Assembly (NCBI RefSeq): GCF_002014765.1
Contig: NZ_MUYT01000015.1
Coordinates: forward strand, 38,194-102,193
Direction of reading: 5' to 3'
Length of the DNA: 64,000 bases
Origin: Lwoffella lincolnii
Lineage (GTDB): Bacteria; Pseudomonadota; Gammaproteobacteria; Pseudomonadales; Moraxellaceae
Below the pieces are notes generated by a model that was not told where the DNA came from, searched no databases, and saw only the letters and a program-made list of their open reading frames with translations. Positions 34,654 to 44,516 of this stretch are shown here, piece by piece. The position numbers and the translations under genes were made by a program. Position 1 is the stretch's first letter, and each line of letters starts with the position of its first letter.

Positions 34654-35691
34654 ATGCTTGAGGTTACTTTGCCAAACCGCCGTTATCATATTCATGTCAT
34701 ATGTGCCAATGATGACCAATCATCATCATTGGACGCATTGGTGTTGTATTTTGAACACCGAGCATTTTTGACTTTTGATTTGGCGTTGGGTGATGTGCTG
34801 GCAAGCAATCACAGTCGCCGTCGCATTGATGAGTGTGATTATGTGTTGCTGTTAATCGGTGACAGCTATGGCAAGCCGAATAATACAGGTGTCAGCCAAC
34901 TGCACTTAAGCTACATCAATGCCAGAACCAAAAATAAATCCATGCTGATTTTGCGAAAAATCCACAGTGGTCGTGGCACACAAAAAGGTCTGTCACGCCA
35001 GCTGACAGATTTAATCCGCTTGATTGAACAACAAAATTCAGGGAAAATCTTGTACTATGATGACCAAACAGACCTTGAACAACTGCTTGAATTCCCTTAT
35101 TTACAAATGCTTTCTGAACACCCTGCCAAAGGTTGGATAAGAACAGAAAACATCATCGAAGAGACGCTATTAACCACCTTTAATGCCATCAAAAAAAGCG
35201 AAGCACCACCGACCCAAAGCTTCATCTTTGATGTCAAGACACTTAATGGCAAAATGACAGACCATGATGATCAAGCCCAAGATCTGTCATCTGAACTCTC
35301 TGACATCGTCATTGATTTGAGTGATGACATCATGCTTAACTTCTCCACCCATGCTTATGAAGGTGGCAATCTAAGCGAAGTGTCATTTTTAGCGGTGGTG
35401 GCGTGGCGAGACATTGTCACAGCGTTGAATGACCTACAGACGCAATTCACCAGCACAGGCATTCAACGGTGTGTTAATGACTTAGTGCATGAACAAGCCT
35501 TAGATTTGGTTCAAGATGTCAGACCCAATGCTCATGCGGTGTCACGCACGCAAGTTGCCACGGCTGAGCAGGAATGGGTAAAATCGCAACTATTGGCGGC
35601 AGGTTGGATTGTGGTTGCTCAAATGGGTGGGCGTGGCAAACGCAACTTTTATCAAGTGACAGATAAAGCCAAAAAGGCTTTGGCTGAGTAA
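34654..35691 (+). CDS. Uncharacterised protein with DUF4062-like N-terminal domain
   Basis: A 345-residue soluble protein. The N-terminal half, HIHVICANDDQSSSLDALVL then RRRIDECDYVLLLIGDSYGK and NKSMLILRKI, has the strand and 'xxCDYVxLLIGDxYG' layout of DUF4062, a domain related to TIR/STIR-like folds and found in varied contexts. The C-terminal 100 residues, ending GGRGKRNFYQVTDKAKKALA, resemble a winged helix. I choose the ATG at 34654; the frame opens at a TTG at 34636. No ribosome-binding site is clear. A small acidic protein follows on the same strand. Function unknown. Confidence 0.6.
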   Translation: MLEVTLPNRRYHIHVICANDDQSSSLDALVLYFEHRAFLTFDLALGDVLASNHSRRRIDECDYVLLLIGDSYGKPNNTGVSQLHLSYINARTKNKSMLILRKIHSGRGTQKGLSRQLTDLIRLIEQQNSGKILYYDDQTDLEQLLEFPYLQMLSEHPAKGWIRTENIIEETLLTTFNAIKKSEAPPTQSFIFDVKTLNGKMTDHDDQAQDLSSELSDIVIDLSDDIMLNFSTHAYEGGNLSEVSFLAVVAWRDIVTALNDLQTQFTSTGIQRCVNDLVHEQALDLVQDVRPNAHAVSRTQVATAEQEWVKSQLLAAGWIVVAQMGGRGKRNFYQVTDKAKKALAE

Positions 35692-35772
35692 AAGATTGAT
35701 TATCATCACCATGACCATCATCATTGGTACGGTTATTGGTGCGGTTATTGGTACGGTTATCGGAGAAACATC

Positions 35773-36063
35773 ATGACAAATACACAAAACACTGACACAC
35801 AAAATACTGACGCACGCATTCAAAAGCTTGATGAGTTGGCAGAGACCATGCGTCAAGCTGACCAATATCATACCTTAGAAGAACAAACCGCTGACATGAA
35901 GCGTCGTGGAATTAATGCCACTGAACAATACGCCGAATGGGACGACGAAGACGCCACCAAAGACGATTGGGGCGATGCGACTTGGCAAGAAAATGGCAAA
36001 TGGGAATCCAAAACCCCAGCAGATTTAGATGATGATAATGTGACACCACCGCCAATCGTTTAA
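35773..36063 (+). CDS. Small acidic hypothetical protein, 96 aa
   Basis: Strongly acidic, hydrophilic and Trp-containing (YAEWDDEDATKDDWGDATW), with no signal peptide or membrane segment and no recognised family. The N-terminus is a TNTQNTDTQNTDAR repeat. GGAGAAAC lies 6 bases before the ATG. It lies 81 bases after the DUF4062-like gene, across a stretch of repeated GGTACGGTTATTGGT, and is ended by an unusually strong terminator. Confidence 0.65.
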   Translation: MTNTQNTDTQNTDARIQKLDELAETMRQADQYHTLEEQTADMKRRGINATEQYAEWDDEDATKDDWGDATWQENGKWESKTPADLDDDNVTPPPIV

Positions 36064-36112
36064 TATTCAGTGTTGAATGTTAAGATGAACTGCTAATTTG
36101 GCTAAAACAGTA

Positions 36113-36160
36113 CCCAAACAAAAAACCCCCAACTGATTATTTGGGGGTTTTTTGTTTGGG
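36113..36160. terminator. Very strong bidirectional terminator
   Basis: Two perfect 20-base arms (CCCAAACAAAAAACCCCCAA at 36113-36132 and its complement at 36141-36160) with an 8-base loop. A and T runs on both sides serve the convergent genes on either side. Confidence 0.93.
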
Positions 36161-36288
36161 AATTTTGTCATTGGGTATTTTTTAGACATTTGTCTAATGG
36201 TTGTCTAAGTATTGTTGATTTTAAGCATGGTTAATCATGATTTAATGGGATTACCTTGGCTTGTGTGTGGTTGGTGATTGAATTGTGG

Positions 36289-37626
36289 CTATCGAAGCGA
36301 ACTTTTATCAGACCAATCAGATGAGTTGCCCATTATCAGTTGATAAAATTTTTGCCCAGCCCGACCATCAGCAGGCATCACCCCATGACGGCGTTGGTAA
36401 TCTTGGATAGCACGGCGGGTATTGTCACCAATGATGCCATCAACGTCACCAATGTCATGGCCTGCATTTAATAACGCTTGTTGAATTTCTCTGGCTTGGC
36501 GACGGCTGATGCCAGCATCATCAGTTGGCCATGCACGGACAAAGCCAGTTGAATTTGGGTGGACATTGGTCTGCCCTGTTTTAATCAAATGTGATAGCTG
36601 AGCGATGCCTAAGGCATAATTCTCTGACGCATTATAAGAATAAAAAGTGTCAAAGTTTTTGCCCACCAAAAACGCAGGACCATTCAATCCAGCAGGCAAC
36701 AACAACCCTGCATGGTTTAAGTCATTGGGTAAAGGGCGACCATCGGCCAGGGTGATGCCTTGATTACGCCAGTGACTCATGGGTTTTTTGTTTTTACGGT
36801 TACTGACTGCCCAATAGCCAGCTGGCAATTTGACTTCATAGCCCCACGGCTCGCCATAACGATAGCCCCGTTTTGCCAAAAAGTTAGCGGTAGAAGCCAG
36901 TGCGTCAGGCACGCTGTTGACCAAATCTTTGCGACCATCACCATCAAAGTCAACCGCCAATTCCAAAAAAGTGCTGGGCATGAATTGCGTTTGCCCAAAT
37001 GCCCCTGCCCAAGAACCTGTCATGTCATGTATGTGAATGTCGCCACGCTCAAGGATTTTTAACGCATTGGCATACTCACCCCGAAAATATGACTGACGGC
37101 GATCAAAGCAAGATAAGGTTGCTAAAGATTTAATCAATGGTTTTTTACCCAAAGTTTTGCCAAAATTGGATTCCACACCCCACACGCCCAGCACGTCTTC
37201 AGCCTTAACCCCATAACGCTGTTCAATTTGGCTTAAGGTGTTTGCCCACTGACGGCGGGCTTGAACGCCATCTTGTACCCGCTCTGCGTCGACCAATGCA
37301 GACAAATAATCCCAAACATTCTTTTGAAACTCTGGCTGATGGTTAAGCGACTGTATGACGCTGGGGTCAGGTTGGCTTGGGCGATAACGAGCAAAGCTTG
37401 AGCGGACGCTGGCAAACTGATTGCTGTTTTGTAAACGGCTCAAGCACTGCTGAAACTCGGCATTGGACAGATTGGGAGCAGGCGGTTTGGCGGCGGCGTG
37501 GCTGGTCAGCATCATCGCCGTGATTGCTGTGATTGCCATGGGCAAAACAGCAACATGGACATTGATATATTGACGCTTAGGGCGAACATCAAAGTGAGCG
37601 TCATTGGTGTGAGAATGAATAGACAT
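36289..37626 (-). CDS. MltB-family lytic murein transglycosylase with peptidoglycan-binding domain
   Basis: Cleaves peptidoglycan glycan strands. The 445-residue protein has an N-terminal hydrophobic export signal after a longer hydrophilic stretch (VLPMAITAITAMMLTSHAAA), the catalytic Glu in LGVWGVESNFGK, GSWAGAFGQTQFMPSTFLEL, and DGDGRKDLVNSVPDAL. The C-terminus (about 375-440) is a PG_binding_1 domain: QQALLNAGHDIGDVDGIIG. No lipobox is obvious, so it is probably soluble periplasmic rather than a lipoprotein. Confidence 0.92.
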   Translation of the reverse strand: MSIHSHTNDAHFDVRPKRQYINVHVAVLPMAITAITAMMLTSHAAAKPPAPNLSNAEFQQCLSRLQNSNQFASVRSSFARYRPSQPDPSVIQSLNHQPEFQKNVWDYLSALVDAERVQDGVQARRQWANTLSQIEQRYGVKAEDVLGVWGVESNFGKTLGKKPLIKSLATLSCFDRRQSYFRGEYANALKILERGDIHIHDMTGSWAGAFGQTQFMPSTFLELAVDFDGDGRKDLVNSVPDALASTANFLAKRGYRYGEPWGYEVKLPAGYWAVSNRKNKKPMSHWRNQGITLADGRPLPNDLNHAGLLLPAGLNGPAFLVGKNFDTFYSYNASENYALGIAQLSHLIKTGQTNVHPNSTGFVRAWPTDDAGISRRQAREIQQALLNAGHDIGDVDGIIGDNTRRAIQDYQRRHGVMPADGRAGQKFYQLIMGNSSDWSDKSSLR

Positions 37627-37679
37627 GACAAAATCCTTCAGTACAAAATAAATGGGCCATGGGTAATGTCGATTGGTTT

Positions 37680-39233
37680 TTAATGATGTTGTTTACCAAA
37701 TTTTGCCTTAGCTGATTTTCTGCCTTTGGCAGCCAATTCTTTGGTAAAAAATGGCACATCACCAAACTTGTCAGATTTGCCATTTCTGCTGACTTTGTTT
37801 GGACGGTTCAGATGATTGTGGCGTTTGAATTGTGAGCCATCTTGCCTGTTGTTGGTTTTTTTTGTGTTAAAAGTTTGTTCGTTTCTGTTGTCGCTTTTGC
37901 TGTTGTTATTGCTTTTGCTATGGTTGTTGCCATGACTGCCACGACTGTCATTGGCAAAGCGGTTTCGTTGACTGGCACGGCGACCACGGTTACGCCCTTT
38001 TTTTTCTTCATCAAAACGGCGGTCAGCGGTGTTGATACTCGGTTCTAAGCCGTCTATTTTGGCGATGGTCATATGACGTTTTAAATAACGATTGATGGCA
38101 TCGAGCTGTTTGCGGTCATCAATGCCACATAAGTTCATGGCGATGCCTGTACGACCAGCACGCCCACTGCGTCCGATGCGATGGACATAGTCTTCAACTT
38201 GACGGGGCATGTCATAATTGATGACGTGGGTGATGCCACTGATGTCGATACCACGGGCGGCCACATCGGTGGCGACCAAAATGTCCACTTTACCTGCTTT
38301 AACATCGCTTGTGATGTGGTTGCGTTTGGATTGTGGTAGGTCTCCATGCAAGTAGCGGACTTTATGCCCTTTTTCGTTTAAGCGATTGGCAAGGGTTTCA
38401 CTGCTGTGTTTTGTGGCAGTGAAAATGATGGTTTGCCCACGATTTTTGTCATTGAGCAGGGCATCTAGTAAGTTGTTTTTATGATGCAAATCATCACAAT
38501 AATAGGCGAACTCTTCAATATGAGCAGACTGCACCTTAATGGCGATGCGTTTAGGGTCAGTGGTGAAGCTTTCGGCGATTTTCCCCACCGCTCCGTCCCA
38601 AGTGGCAGAAGACATGATGGTTTGACGGCTGGTAGGTGTGGCGGTCATAATGGCTTTGATGTCATCGGCAAAACCCATGTCTAACATGCGGTCAGCCTCA
38701 TCGAGTATCAACATGTTAAGAGCAGATAAATCGATGCGACCAGCGTTCATATGGTCAATAAACCGCCCTGGGGTGGCGATGATGATTTGTACGCCTTTTT
38801 TTAAGGCTCGGATTTGTCCATGATAAGGAGCACCACCAACCAATGGCACGCTGAACACATCTTTCATCTGTGAGCTATAACGGCGTACGCTGTCACTCAC
38901 TTGGTTGGCAAGTTCACGAGTGGGGGTTAAGATGACGGTATGTACCTGAGATTTTTTGGGTTGGTTACGGATAATGGTGTCCAAAACAGGTAACACAAAT
39001 GCTGCTGTTTTACCACTGCCTGTTTGGGCAGACAACAGCAAGTCCTTACCTGCCAGGGCAAGGGGAATGGCTTGGGCTTGAATGGGTGTGGGCGCATCAT
39101 ATCCACTGTGATTCAATGCTTTGAGTAGTTGCTTTGACAATGCCAAATCAGCAAAGCTTATGCAGTCTGTTGGGTTAGCATTGGCATTGGTATGGATTGT
39201 GGGGTTGCTATTTATGGTTTGGGTGTTGTGCAT
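37680..39233 (-). CDS. DEAD-box ATP-dependent RNA helicase (RhlE-like)
   Basis: Unwinds RNA in ribosome assembly or decay. The 517-residue protein has the Q motif GYDAPTPIQAQAIP, motif I AQTGSGKTAAF, PTRELANQV, DEAD in LILDEADRMLDMGF, SAT, and the C-terminal HRIGRSGRAGRTG. The last 120 residues are basic and Asn/Arg/Ser-rich, as in RhlE-type helicases that use such tails to bind RNA. Start 39233 is preferred as the conserved region begins soon after; the frame opens at 39287. RhlE rather than SrmB or DeaD is a judgement by motif and tail. Confidence 0.9.
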   Translation of the reverse strand: MHNTQTINSNPTIHTNANANPTDCISFADLALSKQLLKALNHSGYDAPTPIQAQAIPLALAGKDLLLSAQTGSGKTAAFVLPVLDTIIRNQPKKSQVHTVILTPTRELANQVSDSVRRYSSQMKDVFSVPLVGGAPYHGQIRALKKGVQIIIATPGRFIDHMNAGRIDLSALNMLILDEADRMLDMGFADDIKAIMTATPTSRQTIMSSATWDGAVGKIAESFTTDPKRIAIKVQSAHIEEFAYYCDDLHHKNNLLDALLNDKNRGQTIIFTATKHSSETLANRLNEKGHKVRYLHGDLPQSKRNHITSDVKAGKVDILVATDVAARGIDISGITHVINYDMPRQVEDYVHRIGRSGRAGRTGIAMNLCGIDDRKQLDAINRYLKRHMTIAKIDGLEPSINTADRRFDEEKKGRNRGRRASQRNRFANDSRGSHGNNHSKSNNNSKSDNRNEQTFNTKKTNNRQDGSQFKRHNHLNRPNKVSRNGKSDKFGDVPFFTKELAAKGRKSAKAKFGKQHH

Positions 39234-39602
39234 GATATGTCCATGATGGGGTTTGCCAGCTGATATTGGCAAAAAATAATGGCACAACAGCGATAAGCGT
39301 CAATTCACAAGAAGCTTGTTTGATTTAAAAAAGCTTAAATAAAAAACTTAAACTAAGGACAAGCAAGCATAAATCAAGACAAAAACAACGGACATTCCTT
39401 GGATAATTTGTCGTTGTTTTAAGACGTATTTTGAGTGTTGTTACCAAAGAATGGTTGGCAAACTGCCAACAGCAAAATCATCGGCAACAATTATTAAGGC
39501 TTGTGCAGGCGTGTGAGCCTGACAAATCAAGCCAATAGGTCGTCTCCAGACCCAATCGGTGGCGATGTTATCAATCAGCAAAAACAGATTATAACACAGA
39601 CA
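39234..39602. other. Intergenic stretch between plsB and the helicase gene
   Basis: About 370 bases with no gene visible. It holds the hairpin at 39381-39420 and a repeated AGCTTG/AAGCTT-type segment near 39310-39340. The helicase promoter should lie here. Confidence 0.5.
39381..39420 (-). terminator. Likely terminator of plsB
   Basis: AAAACAACG and CGTTGTTTT arms, extended by a bulged ACA/TGT pairing, with a T run on the minus strand. Confidence 0.55.
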
Positions 39603-42326
39603 TCACCGCTTTAAGGCAAATTTCTTTTGTTTTTTTGCCGTCATCTCATTGATGGCGTATTCAATCTCGCTGTCATCTAAATCAGAGATTTGATGCAACA
39701 TTTGCATGGTGTCCGCCTTTAGCACATAACGGGCATAGTGGGCGATGTTCTTGATGCGTTGGTCAAATTGCAAACACTGGCTGTCGGCATCAGTGTGTAG
39801 ATAGTTTAGGCGGATAAGGGCATTGATAAAACTGGTGAACAAGGAGCGGTCAAAGGCATCAGGAATGTCATCGGCATGTAACACTGATAGGCGTTGCCCC
39901 AGTAGCTGGCTTAAATCAACCACCTGCTCAGCACTGAGCTTACCTGAGCCTTGCTGTGCCAGTAATGCCAAGGTCATAAAATAGCGTTCAAGGCTTTGCT
40001 CCACAGGTGAGCCAAGCAGTTTCAGCTGTTGGTATGGCTCACTGTGCTGTTCAGGGGCTGCCAATATGTCTGTTCCCAAATCCACCATCAAGCCCAGCTC
40101 AATTAGGTTATCCAGCTGGCAATCAATGGTTTTGTTAAGATTGCGAGAAGAATATTTTAAAAACAGTTCACTTTGTAAAAATGGATACAACAAACTGGTG
40201 ATGTCATGTACCAGTGTTCTGCTTAAGCGTCCATTGCCTGCCATCAATGCTGCTAAAAATGAGGGCAAAATGAACACATGCAAAATGTTGTTCCGAAAGT
40301 AGCTTAATAAAGCCGCTTGATTGTTCGCCACTTGTATCATATCGCCTAAGATGTGCGGTGTCCGCTCAATCAGCTTAAGTTTGATGCCATAATCAATGAT
40401 GGCTTTTGGGGTCATTTGGGTAATGGTGGTGTCGGCATCATAAGGCATTTCCCTTGCAAGGCGTTGATACAATGCAAGCTGTTTTTGACAACTGTCTTCG
40501 TCCAGTGCTGATTTTGGGGTGGATAACAGCACCAGCCCAAGCAGTGATACTGGCGTAACCACGGCGGCTTTGTTGATGTTTTGTAAGATTTTTACCCCAA
40601 TATTTTCAACCATTTGAGTGATGGTGTTTGTTAACACAATGATGTCAGCATCATCAGTGTCTTTGTTGGTTCGAGCATGGTTTGCTTGAACATTAAATTT
40701 ATCCATAAAGTCTTGCAAATACAGTGGGCTACCAAAGCTCAGATGTACCGTGCCAAAGATGCGTTCTATCTTACGGCTGACCTTTAACAACCCAAGTAGG
40801 GACTCGCTTTCTTTGGGCTTGCCTTTGAGTTCTCCCACATAAGTTGCCCCTTCCATGATGCGTTCATAGCCAATATAGGTGGGGATAAACACAATCGGCT
40901 TGCTTGCTTGACGCAAGTGACTTTGCACTGTCATTGATATCATGCCAAGCTTGGGTGGCAGTAATCGACCTGTGCGTGAGCGACCCCCTTCAATAAAGTA
41001 TTCAATGGGCTGATTGCGACAGATGATGCTGTGTACGTATTCTTTAAACACAGTGGCGTATAATTCATTGCCTTTAAAGCTACGACGCATAAAAAACGCC
41101 CCAGCACTTCTGAGTATTTTACCCAAAATAGGAATGTTTAGGTTATTGCCTGCCGCCACATAAGGAATGGATAAGCCATGTTTATAGATGATAAAGGACA
41201 ATAGTAGATAGTCAATGTGGCTGCGATGGCATGGTACATAGATGATTTCATGGTCATCTGCCAATTCACGAATCCGTTCAAAATGCTGTACCTGCACACC
41301 ATCATATAGTTGCGTCCATAGCCAATTTAAAAAATGCTCAAAAAAACGGATAACAGGATAAGAATAGTCGGTGGCAATTTCATTAAGATAACTGCGGGCC
41401 TTTTGGCGGACGCTGGCGATGGGTTTGTCTGTTTTTTGGCTTTCTTGCTCAATGGCGTGGCGAATGGCAGGCGAGTATAACAGCTTGTCAATGACATTGC
41501 GTTTGTCTGATAAGTCAGGGCCTAAGATGCTGGCACGGCGTTTATCCAAAAAGACAGTCAGCTGATGATGAATACTAAGGGTTAATGACTGTTGGGCTTG
41601 TTGTGTGGTTAATAGAGCTGTGCTGGCAGATGGCTTATGTGGTTGGGTTGCGTTGTCGGTATTGCCGTGTGTGCCACTTTGGGCAATCAAGTCCTTAAGG
41701 TACATGGGCTTGTGAAACTGCACATAAGTGTCTCGCCCCATGATGCCAATGTTAAACAGCTGTTTGCTGATGCTAGGCTCTTGCCAGTTATCAGCCACCA
41801 ACAGCTTAAACAGTGAGTCTTCTTTTTCAGGTGCTCTTCCCCAAATGATGGTAACAGGCACCAAACGAATGGTCAGCTCTGGGTGAGCCAAACTTGCCGC
41901 CACCAATCTTGCCAGTCTTGGTGATAATTTGCCTGATGCCAAGTTAGCTTTGCTGGTATTATTGCCATTATTAGCATTGGGGTGATGTAAAAACAAAATT
42001 CCTGCATGTTCATCAATGCCAAAACGGGCATCTTGCACCCCCACCAATGCGGGAGGCAAATGATGTTCTTGGGTTTGTAAATCAATCAACACGCTGTTTG
42101 AGCGAGAATAGTCCTTTAGCACATAAAAGGTTAGGGTATCTTTGTTGGGGCTTAAATCAGGCAATTCACCAACCAGTTGCGGTTTGACCGCCACCGCCAA
42201 TGCCTGCCCAGATGCCTTTCGGTATAGGTTTTTAAATAAAGATGGCATAAAGACAGATGAACGGTCATCTGATTTTGATTGGCTTGATGATGGGGAAAGG
42301 TGTCTGTTACGTCGGCGATTCAGCAT
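39603..42326 (-). CDS. plsB: Glycerol-3-phosphate 1-O-acyltransferase
   Basis: Makes lysophosphatidic acid, the first step of phospholipid synthesis, at the inner membrane. The 907-residue protein (E. coli PlsB is about 807) has the four acyltransferase blocks in order: YVPCHRSHIDYLLLSF (HX4D), AGAFFMRRSFKGNELY, YFIEGGRSRTGRLLPPKLG and IVFIPTYIGYERIMEGATYV. Extra length lies in the N-terminal 60 residues and in loops around 130-150 and 225-250. It is divergent from tesB. Confidence 0.96.
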   Translation of the reverse strand: MLNRRRNRHLSPSSSQSKSDDRSSVFMPSLFKNLYRKASGQALAVAVKPQLVGELPDLSPNKDTLTFYVLKDYSRSNSVLIDLQTQEHHLPPALVGVQDARFGIDEHAGILFLHHPNANNGNNTSKANLASGKLSPRLARLVAASLAHPELTIRLVPVTIIWGRAPEKEDSLFKLLVADNWQEPSISKQLFNIGIMGRDTYVQFHKPMYLKDLIAQSGTHGNTDNATQPHKPSASTALLTTQQAQQSLTLSIHHQLTVFLDKRRASILGPDLSDKRNVIDKLLYSPAIRHAIEQESQKTDKPIASVRQKARSYLNEIATDYSYPVIRFFEHFLNWLWTQLYDGVQVQHFERIRELADDHEIIYVPCHRSHIDYLLLSFIIYKHGLSIPYVAAGNNLNIPILGKILRSAGAFFMRRSFKGNELYATVFKEYVHSIICRNQPIEYFIEGGRSRTGRLLPPKLGMISMTVQSHLRQASKPIVFIPTYIGYERIMEGATYVGELKGKPKESESLLGLLKVSRKIERIFGTVHLSFGSPLYLQDFMDKFNVQANHARTNKDTDDADIIVLTNTITQMVENIGVKILQNINKAAVVTPVSLLGLVLLSTPKSALDEDSCQKQLALYQRLAREMPYDADTTITQMTPKAIIDYGIKLKLIERTPHILGDMIQVANNQAALLSYFRNNILHVFILPSFLAALMAGNGRLSRTLVHDITSLLYPFLQSELFLKYSSRNLNKTIDCQLDNLIELGLMVDLGTDILAAPEQHSEPYQQLKLLGSPVEQSLERYFMTLALLAQQGSGKLSAEQVVDLSQLLGQRLSVLHADDIPDAFDRSLFTSFINALIRLNYLHTDADSQCLQFDQRIKNIAHYARYVLKADTMQMLHQISDLDDSEIEYAINEMTAKKQKKFALKR

Positions 42327-42573
42327 GGGTTACCTAAAAATGTGTTCACAACATGATATGATGCTATGATGCCATAATTGCAATAAAAATCCCAACAAAA
42401 AAGGCAGACGCAGACCTATCACGGTAAAACGTTGGTTTCCGATTAGCCACATTCACAGACCTAATTCACAGACCTAGTCAAAAATGGCATATTTGGTTAA
42501 TATGACCACGTTAGACCATGTGAATAAGCCCATTTCAATAAGCCCATGTATCAACAAACGTAGCGATATTTCT

Positions 42574-43662
42574 ATGAACAGCACTCACCCCCACGCCAAT
42601 AAAATGTCCAGACAAGCCAAACTGGTCAAACAGCTGATAGACACACTGACGCTGATGGAAATTGAGCGGACAGCGGACAACACAACAGCAGACGTTGATG
42701 CTCCTGTGCATCTGTTGCCAGAGCATGATGCTCATCATCACCGCTTATTCATCGGACAAAGCCGTGATTTTGTCGGCCCACGGATTTTTGGTGGGCAAGT
42801 CTTGGGGCAAGCCTTGATGGCAGCGGCGTTAAGTTTACATCAGCCTTTACATCGGCTCACCACTCAAACCCAAACAGCACCATCTGATGATAAGTTGCGT
42901 CCTTGCCATTCTTTGCATGGGTATTTTTTAAGGGGTGGCGATGTTCGTTTGCCTGTGTATTACCATGTGCAGACTCTAAGAGATGGACGCAGTCTGTCTG
43001 CCAGACGAGTCACTGCCATTCAGATTAAACACAACAAAGACAATCAGCCCATCGAACAGATTATCTTTTCGATGATAGCGTCATTTGCCCCAATGGAAGG
43101 CGGATTGGAATTTCAACCGCCCATGCCCGCATACCCACCACCAGAAGACTTGTTGAGTGAGCAAGAACTCAAAGACCAAGTGATTGGTAAAATCCCCGAT
43201 GCCTTACAAGAGCGGTTTATGCGAGAGCGTCATATTCATATTAAGCCTGTTACGCCACGAGACCCCATTGACCCACAACCCATGCCACCCAAGCAAGCCA
43301 ACTGGCTGTGCGTGCCACAACTGGGGGCATTAGACCAGTTGGGCATTGCCCCCATTTATGTTCAGCAGGCATTGTTGGCATTTTCGTCAGATTTTTATTT
43401 GGTGGGAACAGGGCTGATGGCTCACGGCATCAGCTTTATGACCAAAGGCTTGCAAGTTGCCAGCATTGACCATAGCATGCACTTTCATCGCCCATTTGAC
43501 ATGAATGATTGGTTGCTTTATGACATGTGGAGCGACAACACCGCCAATGCCAAAGGGCTAAATCATGGGCAGTTTTGGCAACATGGTCAGCTGATTGCCA
43601 CCACCCAACAAGAAGGGTTGATGCGGTTAAGACAAAGCGACAGCACACCTGCTCATCTATAG
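42574..43662 (+). CDS. tesB: Acyl-CoA thioesterase II
   Basis: Hydrolyses acyl-CoA to free fatty acid and CoA. It is a double hot-dog protein: FVGPRIFGGQVLGQALMAAA and LHGYFLRGGD in the first half, ASIDHSMHFHRPFDMNDWLL and the terminal HGQLIATTQQEGLMR in the second, which carry the Asp, Thr and Gln of the TesB active site. It is longer than E. coli TesB (286) through an N-terminal His-rich insertion and linker loops. Starts at 42484, 42574 and 42604 are all in frame; none has a good ribosome-binding site. Confidence 0.92.
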   Translation: MNSTHPHANKMSRQAKLVKQLIDTLTLMEIERTADNTTADVDAPVHLLPEHDAHHHRLFIGQSRDFVGPRIFGGQVLGQALMAAALSLHQPLHRLTTQTQTAPSDDKLRPCHSLHGYFLRGGDVRLPVYYHVQTLRDGRSLSARRVTAIQIKHNKDNQPIEQIIFSMIASFAPMEGGLEFQPPMPAYPPPEDLLSEQELKDQVIGKIPDALQERFMRERHIHIKPVTPRDPIDPQPMPPKQANWLCVPQLGALDQLGIAPIYVQQALLAFSSDFYLVGTGLMAHGISFMTKGLQVASIDHSMHFHRPFDMNDWLLYDMWSDNTANAKGLNHGQFWQHGQLIATTQQEGLMRLRQSDSTPAHL

Positions 43663-43691
43663 CAGGCATGATTGTCTTAATACCGAAGCAC

Positions 43692-44468
43692 TCAATCAGA
43701 GATGGCCGATTTTGCAAAAAACACCGCTGACAAACCGCTTGCCACAAACCAAGCCAATGCCATCGATACCAAAGTATGGCTAAAAAAATGATCGCCTACC
43801 ATCATTTTATAAAGCCCCATTGTCCAGCCGATGGCACTGACCAAAATCACATAACGCCAGCGTTTGTGTTGTAACGCAGGCACAAACGCCAAACCATATA
43901 AACCAAAGCCAGAGCTGGCATGAGCCGCAGGGAAGCATTTGGCACGCTGTTGGCTTAGTATGTCTTGCCATAAAGACAAATAAGGCTTATCACCAGCAAA
44001 AATGAGCAGTTCATGGGGGCAAGGCACATGCGTCAGCGATTTTAATGTTGCCACCAACAGCGGTGTTAATGCCAAAACAGCAAACACATATAAAATATCA
44101 GATTGCCCAAAGTTAGCCAAAGGAGCATAAATGGGGGCATCTCTCCGCCCAAACAGCGATTTTGCTGAGTTGTCTGTTTTATCAGCAATGAATTTTGTAT
44201 CAGCAATGAATTGACGCCATGCCAAAGTAGCAAGCAGATACACCCCAAACACAATCAACAACCATTTGGGTAATTTATAAAACAGCATGGAAAAGACAAA
44301 TTGGTCTTTGCTTAATAACCAGCGGCCTTGCTCCACATAAAACCATGAACTGATGGTAACATCGACCGAACCATGCTCAATAAACACAGCAGTCATCATG
44401 ATGACTGCCAATGCAAGCAGGGCTTGGTTGATGGGGCTGATGGGAGACACAGGGCGTAAACTTGACAT
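43692..44468 (-). CDS. pap2: PAP2-family phosphatase linked to the MCR-like gene
   Basis: A 258-residue membrane phosphatase with about six hydrophobic segments. PAP2 motifs are visible as KSLTHVPCP (with CP where many members have RP), KCFPAAHASSGF (usual PSGH place) and GDHFFSHTLVSM. Such proteins act on lipid phosphates, including lipid A or undecaprenyl diphosphate. It starts 48 bases after the phosphoethanolamine transferase stop on the same strand, the order also found in mobile mcr-pap2 cassettes. The substrate is inferred from context. Confidence 0.9.
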   Translation of the reverse strand: MSSLRPVSPISPINQALLALAVIMMTAVFIEHGSVDVTISSWFYVEQGRWLLSKDQFVFSMLFYKLPKWLLIVFGVYLLATLAWRQFIADTKFIADKTDNSAKSLFGRRDAPIYAPLANFGQSDILYVFAVLALTPLLVATLKSLTHVPCPHELLIFAGDKPYLSLWQDILSQQRAKCFPAAHASSGFGLYGLAFVPALQHKRWRYVILVSAIGWTMGLYKMMVGDHFFSHTLVSMALAWFVASGLSAVFFAKSAISD

Positions 44469-44516
44469 TTGATGATTCTACCTATTATTGGTTGGAAAGC
44501 TCCATTGGAAAGCTTA

